Program-made: the position numbers and the translations under genes | Origin: CAZTPJ01 sp964614515 | GTDB lineage: Bacteria > Planctomycetota > Phycisphaerae > Phycisphaerales > UBA1924 | Length of the DNA: 10,041 nt | Direction: 5' to 3' | Assembly: GCA_964614515.1 (NCBI GenBank) | Contig: CAZTPJ010000108.1 | Location: 1 to 10,041, forward strand | Part shown: piece after piece, positions 1-5,254 of the stretch | How the letters are laid out: every line of letters begins with the position of its first letter | Numbering within the stretch: position 1 is the first letter of the stretch | Notes under the pieces: model-generated | Told to the model about the DNA's origin: nothing | Databases searched by the model: none | The model's input: the letters and a program-made list of their open reading frames with translations, nothing else

Positions 1-52
<52 letters not shown>

Positions 53-62
53 ATCAGTGGCG

Positions 63-78
63 TTTTTGCACGCGGGGC
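63..78. repeat. 16-bp element, left copy of an inverted pair (other copy 9979-9994)
   Basis: TTTTTGCACGCGGGGC occurs here on the plus strand and as its exact reverse complement at 9979-9994. In this copy the element covers the discriminator, predicted start site and first transcribed bases of tRNA-fMet, ending 10 bases before the mature tRNA. The match stops at both ends of the 16 bases. No function is known to me. Confidence 0.6.
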
Positions 79-166
79 AAGTGTAGGCGGGGGGCGTTGG
101 GGGTTCAAGGAAGTTCGGGGAATCATGGTGGGAATGGTGAGGGGGACCACGGCCGTGGTGGGGGGG
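74..166 (+). other. G-rich tract with G-quadruplex potential
   Basis: Seven G runs of three or more lie on the plus strand at 74-77, 89-94, 99-103, 117-120, 130-132, 141-145 and 160-166. Loops between them range from 4 to 14 bases, so folding is possible but not of the tight type. The tract overlaps the tRNA-fMet promoter on the opposite strand. It also contains the perfect 14-base palindrome ACCACGGCCGTGGT at 146-159. Confidence 0.4.
80..108 (-). promoter_or_regulatory. sigma-70-type promoter of tRNA-fMet with GC-rich discriminator
   Basis: On the minus strand a -35 box TTGAAC (103-108) and a -10 box TACACT (80-85) are separated by exactly 17 bases (86-102). Transcription would start near 73, about 20 bases before the mature tRNA 5' end at 52. 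The bases between the -10 box and the predicted start are TGCCCCGCG, a GC-rich discriminator of the kind known from stable-RNA promoters under stringent (ppGpp) control; that regulation is inferred by analogy. The spacer itself is C-rich. Confidence 0.6.
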
Positions 167-238
167 CTGTTGCGCTCCGACGGATGGGAGGCGATCCATG
201 GCTGGCCCTCGGGTTCTGACGATGACTTGCTGCTGACT

Positions 239-338
239 GGCGATCACTCGCTTGCGCTTCGTCGGCTGACGAAGGGCTGCTGTCAACAGGGGGTTGCGGG
301 TGATCGCTCGCGTGCGGTTCGTGTTCTGAGAAGGGTTC
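239..338 (+). repeat. two diverged ~40-base direct repeats, 60-base period
   Basis: The unit at 239-278 and the unit at 299-338 align at roughly 70-75% identity (GGCGATCACTCGC against GGTGATCGCTCGC, TTCGT shared, CTGA followed by GAAGGG). The first contains a perfect hairpin CTTCGTC-GGCT-GACGAAG (257-274). The second contains instead GAGAA-GGG-TTCTC. The function is unknown; old duplication is the simplest reading. Confidence 0.4.
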
Positions 339-565
339 TCCCACACCCGGAGTCCCGGCTGGGCAAGACGCGTGACCGCGAGGTGAACCATTCGGCGACT
401 TGGGTGCTCAAGTCTGTGGGAAGGCACGGCCGTGGCACGCGAAGACTCGCCGTGCGACGTGGCGCGGGAGCCATGGCGGCGGTTGGTGACACGGCCGGTG
501 CGTGATGGGCGGCGCGTGACTTGGCCAACGAGGCCGCGTATCAGCGAGAGACTCGGAGGCACTCG

Positions 566-1615
566 ATGGTCGCGAAGAAGTTGAACGAACGCCGGGCGTG
601 GCGCAGCGCGAGACGCGCGGCGATCACGATGTGCTTGTCGGCTGCGATGAGTTCACTCACGGCCTGCTGTTTCGAGTTGCCGAGTCGTCCCGTCAACGAC
701 TTCACGATGCTCGTGGCCGTCAACGGTGATCCGCCGATCGAGCCGCTGTTTCAGAGTGTCAGCGAAACGGATGTGGCGGAACTCGGGGCGATCAACGCTG
801 CGATCATCGCGCGCTGCGGCGAGAGGCCGTGGGTCATCGCGTTTCCGCAGACATCGCTGATCCTCGCGTATCGGTGGGATCCAATCGCGGGCGGCACGGA
901 GGCGCAGTCGATCTGGCTGTGGCGCAATTGGCGCAGTGCTGAGGATGTCGAGGATTTCGGTCCCGGCGTGTGGGCGACGTTTGTCGATGCGGATCGCCTG
1001 CGAGTGTTCGGGGAGGACGGCGGGTCGATGGTGATGCGCGTGCATGATCCGGCCGTGCGGTTCGGCGTGGGGCCGGAGGTTCGACGGCTGGAAGTGGTTG
1101 ATGACGACTCGTGGGTCGGACTGCTGGAATCCGGCGAGTTGGTGTGGCGACATGTGGGCGATGCTGATGGTTGTGCGGAAGAGTGCGAGGAGCGGATTCT
1201 GGTGGAACGATGCCGTGAGTTCACGCTTCTGGATGATGGGCGTATCGTGCTGACCGATGCGGGCGATGGCGAGGTGCGCATCGTGGAGATGGCGACGGAT
1301 CGCACGGTGGCTCGCGTGCGCGGGTCGCTGTGGTGGCCGATCGCGGGCGTCGGCATGGCGGCCGTTGTCGAAGAGCCTGGCGCGTGCGTGCAGGTGCGCG
1401 TCGAGGATGGAGACATCGTGGTGCAAACCGTGGATTCGCACATCCCGCCGCTGTATCACTCTGACTATGCGTGGCGGACGATGCGCCGGGGCATCGTGGC
1501 GCCGCCGTGGTGGTTGATACCGAGCGATGAACATGTGGCGAAGGATCCCGAAGGGGCGGCGTGGATGCTTCGCGTTCATCCTGTGACCCTGGCGAAGGAT
1601 CGTCCGCTTCGGTGA
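566..1615 (+). CDS. predicted lipoprotein, possible beta-propeller, unknown function
   Basis: I choose ATG 566 because a GGAGG at 555-559 sits six bases before it; upstream in-frame starts (TTG 521) have no such site. The product is 349 residues. Residues 1-19 are basic (NERRAWRSARR), residues 20-33 are hydrophobic, and L31-T-A-C34 is a lipobox, so lipid attachment at Cys34 and anchoring in the cell envelope are likely. The mature part shows repeated beta-strand/turn units such as VVDDDSWVGLLESGELVW (about 177-194) and LLDDGRIVLTDAGDGEVRIV (about 221-240), which resemble propeller blades. A small Cys cluster lies at C203, C207 and C216, with C35 next to the lipid Cys. I recognise no family and no catalytic motif. 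It is monocistronic, convergent with the PEP-CTERM-like gene 48 bases downstream. The reading frame is secure; the fold is a guess. Confidence 0.8.
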   Translation: MVAKKLNERRAWRSARRAAITMCLSAAMSSLTACCFELPSRPVNDFTMLVAVNGDPPIEPLFQSVSETDVAELGAINAAIIARCGERPWVIAFPQTSLILAYRWDPIAGGTEAQSIWLWRNWRSAEDVEDFGPGVWATFVDADRLRVFGEDGGSMVMRVHDPAVRFGVGPEVRRLEVVDDDSWVGLLESGELVWRHVGDADGCAEECEERILVERCREFTLLDDGRIVLTDAGDGEVRIVEMATDRTVARVRGSLWWPIAGVGMAAVVEEPGACVQVRVEDGDIVVQTVDSHIPPLYHSDYAWRTMRRGIVAPPWWLIPSDEHVAKDPEGAAWMLRVHPVTLAKDRPLR

Positions 1616-1629
1616 AGTGGATCAACCAT

Positions 1630-1644
1630 CGACCGTCACGGTCG
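1630..1644. terminator. small inverted repeat between convergent genes, possible bidirectional terminator
   Basis: CGACCGTCACGGTCG can form a 5-bp stem (CGACC/GGTCG) with a 5-base loop. It sits in the 48-base gap between the lipoprotein stop (1615) and the stop of the convergent gene (1664), where a two-way terminator would be expected. No T-tract follows on either strand, so intrinsic activity is doubtful. Confidence 0.25.
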
Positions 1645-1663
1645 CGTGCGTGGCTTCGCGGCC

Positions 1664-2293
1664 CTACCGCCTGCGTCGCAGTCCAAGGCCGAGCATGGCC
1701 ATCGCGCCGAACGCGCCGACGCCGGGGGCGGGGATGGCGGGGACTTTGTCGGAGCCGCCGTTTTCGAGGCCGCGGAAGCGAACGATGAAGTTGTACGCGT
1801 TGGGTCCGCCGGTGAGGAAGGACTGTGAGGTCAGCGACAGGGCGTCGTCGGCGGCGATGTCGAAGGTGAAGGTTGCCGAGCCGCCGATGGGGATGCCGCC
1901 GGCCGGGCTGCCGCCGCCTTGCCAGTTCGCGCCGAGCGCTGCGCCAGCGTCGAACGTTCCAAAGGGACTTGCGGCGGCCGACCCGAGGTCGAGAAAGTTG
2001 GCGTTGGTCGCGGAGGCCAGCGCGGCCGTGGCGTTCGTGTCGGTGCTGCCGATGTTGAAGGCGAAGCCGGTGAGGAACCCGCCGATGTTGGCGGGTGTGG
2101 TGTTGTTGAGCATGATGGTGACGACGCCGGCGCTGGCGTTGGTCGCGGCGTACGCGATGGTGCCGGTGAAGTTCGCGCCGGTTTGCTCCGCGCTGGCAGC
2201 GAGGTTGCCTTCGATGTTGATGATGTCGGCGTGGGCGGTGCCGGCGGCGATGATCACGGACGCAATGCACGACGCGTGCAGAAACTTCTTCAT
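1664..2293 (-). CDS. exported protein with PEP-CTERM-like (IPAPG...RRRR) C-terminal sorting signal
   Basis: The start ATG at 2293 begins a classic signal peptide (MKKFLHASCIASVIIAAGTA then HA, predicted cleavage after Ala22), and GGGGA sits seven bases upstream; the open frame beyond it is not signal-like. The product is 209 residues. The mature region (23-184) is rich in Gly, Ala, Asn and Thr with alternating hydrophobic residues (GGFLTGFAFNI, ATFTFDI, YNFIVRFRGLENGG), typical of an extracellular beta-sandwich. The last 25 residues are a tripartite sorting signal: PAIPAPG (185-191), a hydrophobic stretch (192-205) and RRRR (206-209). In PEP-CTERM systems a membrane protease of the exosortase type processes such tails; no exosortase gene is in this window. 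The motif here is PAPG instead of PEP, a variant I associate with planctomycetes. The specific role is unknown. Confidence 0.85.
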   Translation of the reverse strand: MKKFLHASCIASVIIAAGTAHADIINIEGNLAASAEQTGANFTGTIAYAATNASAGVVTIMLNNTTPANIGGFLTGFAFNIGSTDTNATAALASATNANFLDLGSAAASPFGTFDAGAALGANWQGGGSPAGGIPIGGSATFTFDIAADDALSLTSQSFLTGGPNAYNFIVRFRGLENGGSDKVPAIPAPGVGAFGAMAMLGLGLRRRR

Positions 2294-2330
2294 GACCTTG
2301 TCCCCTCTCCGGGTGTGAACCTGATGACGC

Positions 2331-2350
2331 CTCGCGCAAGCGTGCGCGAG
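2331..2350 (-). promoter_or_regulatory. leader hairpin upstream of the PEP-CTERM-like gene
   Basis: CTCGCGC (2331-2337) and GCGCGAG (2344-2350) form a perfect 7-bp stem around a 6-base loop. It lies 37 bases before the start codon and only a few bases after the predicted transcription start, so it would cap the 5' end of the mRNA. It could stabilise the message or be an operator. No T-tract follows, so it is not a terminator. Confidence 0.45.
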
Positions 2351-2359
2351 TCTACATTG

Positions 2360-2387
2360 AGCATACAAAGTGACGCGATCACCGCAA
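2360..2387 (-). promoter_or_regulatory. candidate promoter of the PEP-CTERM-like gene
   Basis: On the minus strand TTGCGG (2382-2387) and TATGCT (2360-2365) are separated by 16 bases. Each matches four of six consensus positions. Its place, about 65 bases before the start codon and just before the leader hairpin, fits. It is a prediction by eye only. Confidence 0.4.
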
Positions 2388-2474
2388 GGACAGGCGCCCG
2401 CTGCGAGAACTGCGCATGTCAACGTATGACGTCTGTGCGGGCGGTGAGGGGGTGATAATGCGAAGGGCTGCGGA

Positions 2475-3608
2475 TCACTTCTGCCCGGCGGCGAGGCTGT
2501 CCAGCGTCTTCCACGCGCTCTTGCTCCCCGACGAGTTGCGCACGGTTTTCATGTCGGGGTGGTTGATGGCGAGCGAGGCCGTCTTTGATCCACCGGCCTT
2601 ATCCGCCGCGATCAACTTCACATACGCGTCGAGTACGTCGGGCACCCACCTCGGTGAGATGGCGTTGAGCGTGGAGAGTACGTTGGCGACGCGCTGCATG
2701 TTTGTGCCCATTGCGGCGAGATCCTTCGCGAGGCCGTCGGCATTGAGCCACGCCGTGAACCATCCCGCCGACCAGCGATGTCGATTGATGACGAATCTCG
2801 CGTCGTTCTCCATGTAGAGCATGAATGAGTGCGTGACGGGATCAAAGCCGCTCTTGGTGATCGCCACCGTGGACATGCGCATGTCGAAGGTGCGCGTCAG
2901 GTTCAAGTATGACACTGGGTCGAACGAAAACGCGTGCTCGTGGTGAATCAGCCCCGAGGGCCAACCGGTCGAGGGTGAGCCGTAGGAGTGAACCGTGCGG
3001 CCGGCGATCGCGCTCTTGCCATCGCACAGTTCAATCGCGGAGAGGACATTGCTCGTGATGAGGTTCCCCTGACTGTGGGCGAAGATTTCCCACGTCGCGT
3101 TGCCCGGGTCGCGCAGGACATCGAAAAGCGCCACGGCCGCGGGGTTGCGATCGAGCAGCACGCGCATCACCTTTACTCGAGATGGCGGATTCTTCCCCGC
3201 GGCGGTCGCCAGCAGATGGATGCGGTCCATGAGCATGTCGAAGCGATCCTGGGCGGTGAGTCCGGACGCAAACACCAGCACGAGCAGAGCGGGATCCGTC
3301 GGCGCGGCGATGATCAAGCCGACCCGCGCCAGCGTTTCGCCGTCGAACTGCCACTTGTCGCCTATGCACTGGCCGAGATCAGCCCAGAAACCGTGCGATT
3401 CGTTGTACACGCCGATCACGGGGCACATCTGCAGTTCCGAGAGCGCCTCGGCCGACTGCTTGTGGTCCGCGCCGCTGTTCATCATGCCATTGATGAAGAT
3501 CACGCGCCTCGTGCCCGAGAAATAGCCCGTGTCCACCACGGATTTCGCGGTGTATTCCTGCACCTGGCCGTCGGATGTCGGCGAAATGTCACCTGGTGGA
3601 TAGGGCAT
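2475..3608 (-). CDS. alpha/beta-hydrolase (lipase/esterase-like), cytoplasmic, substrate unknown
   Basis: From ATG 3608 the product is 377 residues; a TTG at 3620 would add four and overlap the upstream stop by four bases (TTGA), which would imply translational coupling. Neither start has a strong ribosome binding site. The N-terminal strand VIFINGMMNSG (about 36-46) resembles the oxyanion loop of the fold. AHSQGN holds the nucleophile Ser179 in a G/A-x-S-x-G elbow with Ala in the first place. Asp230 in SFDPV and His260 in VTHSF follow in the right order for a Ser-Asp-His triad. No signal peptide or membrane segment is seen, so it should stay in the cytoplasm although its neighbour is exported. 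It lies 8 bases after the asparaginase-family gene on the same strand, so the two are probably an operon. The triad is inferred from motifs; esterase, lipase or acyltransferase activity are all possible. Confidence 0.75.
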   Translation of the reverse strand: MPYPPGDISPTSDGQVQEYTAKSVVDTGYFSGTRRVIFINGMMNSGADHKQSAEALSELQMCPVIGVYNESHGFWADLGQCIGDKWQFDGETLARVGLIIAAPTDPALLVLVFASGLTAQDRFDMLMDRIHLLATAAGKNPPSRVKVMRVLLDRNPAAVALFDVLRDPGNATWEIFAHSQGNLITSNVLSAIELCDGKSAIAGRTVHSYGSPSTGWPSGLIHHEHAFSFDPVSYLNLTRTFDMRMSTVAITKSGFDPVTHSFMLYMENDARFVINRHRWSAGWFTAWLNADGLAKDLAAMGTNMQRVANVLSTLNAISPRWVPDVLDAYVKLIAADKAGGSKTASLAINHPDMKTVRNSSGSKSAWKTLDSLAAGQK

Positions 3609-3616
3609 GGGGTCGC

Positions 3617-4732
3617 TCAACGCTCATACAAATACGCACACGTCTCGCGTCGCGCCTCGGTGCCATCATGCACCGTGAAGAATCCACCCTTATACATCGC
3701 CGCCGAGCCGAACGCCCCATCCTTGCGCAGCGCGTACATGCTCACGCTGAAGTTCGGACGGCCATGCTCATCGCGCAGACGCTTCTCCAGCGTTCTGTCC
3801 GCGATGTGCTTGAGCACCGCAAGACACGCCTCTGTCGGCGTCATGCCCGCATCCATGTGACGCACCGCCAGAAACGCGCCGCAGTTCGCCAGCACGGCCT
3901 CGCCGCGACCCGTCGCCCCGGCCGCACCGATCGCGTTGTCCACGTACATCCCCGCCCCGATGATCGGCGAATCACCCAAACGACCCGGAATCTTGTACGA
4001 CAAACCGCTCGTCGTTGTACACGCGCTGACATCGCCGTTGGCATCCACGGCCGCACAGTGAATCGTGCCATAGGTGAACGGAATGTCGTCGTTCGGGCCG
4101 CCGCGTCCTTCCCTTCGCGGCCGATCATCGGGCCAGTCGCGCTGGTCATCATCAAGCCAGTCATCATCGGGGTTGAGGTTCTCCTTCCAGCGCAGCCAGG
4201 CCTGTCGCGCACGCTCGGTGAGCAGATTCTCTTCCTTGAAGCCGTGCATCAGGGCGAACTTCTTCGCGCCTTCGCCGACGATCAGGATGTGGTCGGTGCG
4301 TTTGAGCACGAGCAGCGCGACCTTCGCGGGGTTGCGGATGCCTTCGATCGCGCCAACCGCGCCGGCTTTGTGCGTCGGGCCGTGCATGACGGAGGCATCC
4401 AGTTGCACGACGCCATCGGCGTTGGGCAGGCCGCCATAGCCCACGCTCGTGTCGTTGGGATCATCTTCGACGATCGTCACGCCTTCGACCACGGCGTCGA
4501 CCGCGTCCGCGCCTTGCGTAAGCAGTTCCATGGCCTTGGCCACGGCCGGCAGACCGTTGCCGGAGGAAATCACGCACGGGCCGCGATGGTTCGCGCCGGG
4601 ATCGTTGGGCTGAGGCTGCACGGCAGCATTGTGTCGGGCGATCGTGGCGGCGTCGAGCGCTCCACCTGCGGCCGCCACGGCCGCAAGACCCGCCGTGCCC
4701 AGGAACTGACGACGTCGTATGGCTTGGTTCAT
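3617..4732 (-). CDS. Tat-exported N4-(beta-N-acetylglucosaminyl)-L-asparaginase family enzyme (Ntn hydrolase)
   Basis: The 371-residue product matches glycosylasparaginase over its full length. The family removes Asn-linked GlcNAc from Asn, or hydrolyses L-asparagine or isoaspartyl peptides, and activates itself by autocleavage before a Thr. Seen here: a twin-arginine signal (RRRQFLG at 6-12, then an Ala-rich stretch), VEDDPNDTSVGYGGLPNADG (88-107), the cleavage site YGTIH with G222/T223, TTTSGL (239-244), the substrate-binding segment KIPGRLGDSP with R251 and D254, and ATGRGE (273-278). Where the well-studied Flavobacterium enzyme has His-Asp before the Thr, this one has Tyr-Gly, as in plant-type isoaspartyl peptidases that cleave Gly-Thr; the Trp of the STWN motif is replaced by Gly (SSGNG). 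A charged insert rich in Asp, Arg and Trp (about 186-217) precedes the cleavage site. It is the first gene of a unit with the alpha/beta-hydrolase. The family is sure; the natural substrate is not. ATG 4732 fits the signal peptide; upstream GGTGG is a weak ribosome site. Confidence 0.9.
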   Translation of the reverse strand: MNQAIRRRQFLGTAGLAAVAAAGGALDAATIARHNAAVQPQPNDPGANHRGPCVISSGNGLPAVAKAMELLTQGADAVDAVVEGVTIVEDDPNDTSVGYGGLPNADGVVQLDASVMHGPTHKAGAVGAIEGIRNPAKVALLVLKRTDHILIVGEGAKKFALMHGFKEENLLTERARQAWLRWKENLNPDDDWLDDDQRDWPDDRPRREGRGGPNDDIPFTYGTIHCAAVDANGDVSACTTTSGLSYKIPGRLGDSPIIGAGMYVDNAIGAAGATGRGEAVLANCGAFLAVRHMDAGMTPTEACLAVLKHIADRTLEKRLRDEHGRPNFSVSMYALRKDGAFGSAAMYKGGFFTVHDGTEARRETCAYLYER

Positions 4733-4914
4733 GCCACCAGTGTGCCAGAACGCGGGGTGAAAGTCACGTCCACGACGAGTTCGATTGGTTATAGGACGAA
4801 TAAGATTTCAACGCAGCCGGTGAATTGTCTGGCGAAGCGGACCATGACGTAATCTTTTGAATAACAGGACTTTACGTTCCAACAGACGCGACAGGCACGG
4901 GTTATGCACAGGGT

Positions 4915-4936
4915 AAAAAGCCCTACGTCGGGGCTT
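4915..4936 (-). terminator. intrinsic terminator-like hairpin on the minus strand without an obvious gene before it
   Basis: Read on the minus strand: AAGCCC, seven-base loop CGACGTA, GGGCTT, then TTT, giving a 6-bp stem running into a run of five T (GGGCTTTTTA). It lies 182 bases upstream of the asparaginase-family start codon. The only DNA before it is the leader of the divergent subtilase, so it would end either an unannotated minus-strand RNA or a leader of the asparaginase gene (attenuator). Confidence 0.5.
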
Positions 4937-5014
4937 GTAATTCGATTGCACCTTGATAAACTGGACACTCTTCATTCCGGTGTCGGCATCTCAGGCTGGC
5001 CTCGGAGGAGCTGG

Positions 5015-5038
5015 CGTGACGGTTGACGAACCGTCATG
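5015..5038 (+). promoter_or_regulatory. hairpin in the subtilase upstream region
   Basis: TGACGGTT (5017-5024) and AACCGTCA (5029-5036) form a perfect 8-bp stem with loop GACG, extended by a G-T and a C-G pair to 5015/5038. The right arm can alternatively pair with ATGACGG at 5073-5079 or ACGGTTC at 5084-5090. It may be an operator or part of a structured leader. Confidence 0.4.
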
Positions 5039-5154
5039 GTCGTGGGAGGTTCCGTCGTGGTGGGTGACTTGGATGACGGCGAAACGGTTCGATGTGGCAC
5101 CCGGGCAGGGTTTGAGACCGGATGCGTCAGGTATCAACCAACAATCGTGGATTC

Positions 5155-5178
5155 ATGCCGTGCGGCGTTGCACGGCAT
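5155..5178 (+). promoter_or_regulatory. perfect 9-bp inverted repeat in the subtilase upstream region
   Basis: ATGCCGTGC (5155-5163) and GCACGGCAT (5170-5178) are exact reverse complements around a 6-base spacer, 76 bases before the start codon. It is suitable as an RNA stem or as a binding site for a dimeric repressor. No T-tract follows on the plus strand. Confidence 0.45.
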
Positions 5179-5213
5179 CGCCTCGTGGGCGACAAATGTG
5201 CTGTGAAGAGCGG

Positions 5214-5250
5214 GTCACTGAGACTCGCTTGGTCGGAGTGACTAAGGAGG
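5214..5250 (+). promoter_or_regulatory. subtilase ribosome binding site preceded by a hairpin
   Basis: TAAGGAGG (5243-5250) is a full match to the anti-Shine-Dalgarno core, four bases before ATG 5255, predicting strong translation. GTCACT (5214-5219) and AGTGAC (5237-5242) form a stem ending one base before it, with an inner GAC/GTC pairing. The hairpin leaves the ribosome site free but sits directly beside it, so it may protect the 5' end or hold the site open. Confidence 0.55.
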
Positions 5251-5254
5251 TTTT

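Larger units (their letters stand above)
53..565. other. 513-base region between tRNA-fMet and the lipoprotein gene, no convincing gene
   Basis: The tRNA promoter lies at 80-108. A G-rich tract occupies 74-166. The 10-base palindrome CACGGCCGTG occurs twice (148-157 and 425-434). A pair of related ~40-base units starts at 239 and 299. A plus-strand frame from ATG 125 to TGA 505 stays open for 126 codons and has fairly high third-position GC, but its product has no recognisable domain, is rich in Arg and Gly, and lacks a well-placed ribosome binding site, so I do not call it a gene. The minus-strand open frame runs through the tRNA and is not credible. Confidence 0.5.
2294..2474. other. 181-base gap between the hydrolase stop and the PEP-CTERM-like gene
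   Basis: This gap separates two minus-strand genes and holds the candidate promoter (2360-2387) and leader hairpin (2331-2350) of the downstream gene, which argues that it is transcribed separately. I see no clear hairpin plus T-tract after the hydrolase stop codon. Confidence 0.5.
4733..5254. other. 522-base divergent intergenic region with several inverted repeats
   Basis: This region lies between the start codons of the divergent asparaginase-family and subtilase genes. It holds a minus-strand terminator-like hairpin (4915-4936), perfect hairpins at 5015-5038, 5155-5178 and 5214-5242, and the Shine-Dalgarno sequence of the subtilase. I found no convincing -35/-10 pair for either gene. An open frame from TTG 4953 to 5258 has no ribosome site, no recognisable product and runs into the subtilase start; I reject it. 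The region is long and structured enough to suggest a regulated leader or a small RNA. Confidence 0.5.

Noticed and set aside
125..505. 126-codon plus-strand open frame between the tRNA and the lipoprotein gene
   Set aside because: No recognisable product, no well-placed ribosome site, Arg/Gly-rich translation; long open frames arise easily at this GC content.
653..1579. 308-codon minus-strand frame opposite the lipoprotein gene
   Set aside because: His/Arg/Pro-rich shadow of the plus-strand gene without signal, motif or ribosome site.
5023..5051. TTGACG as a -35 box for the subtilase
   Set aside because: No acceptable -10 box lies 16-18 bases downstream; the hexamer is the loop side of a hairpin.
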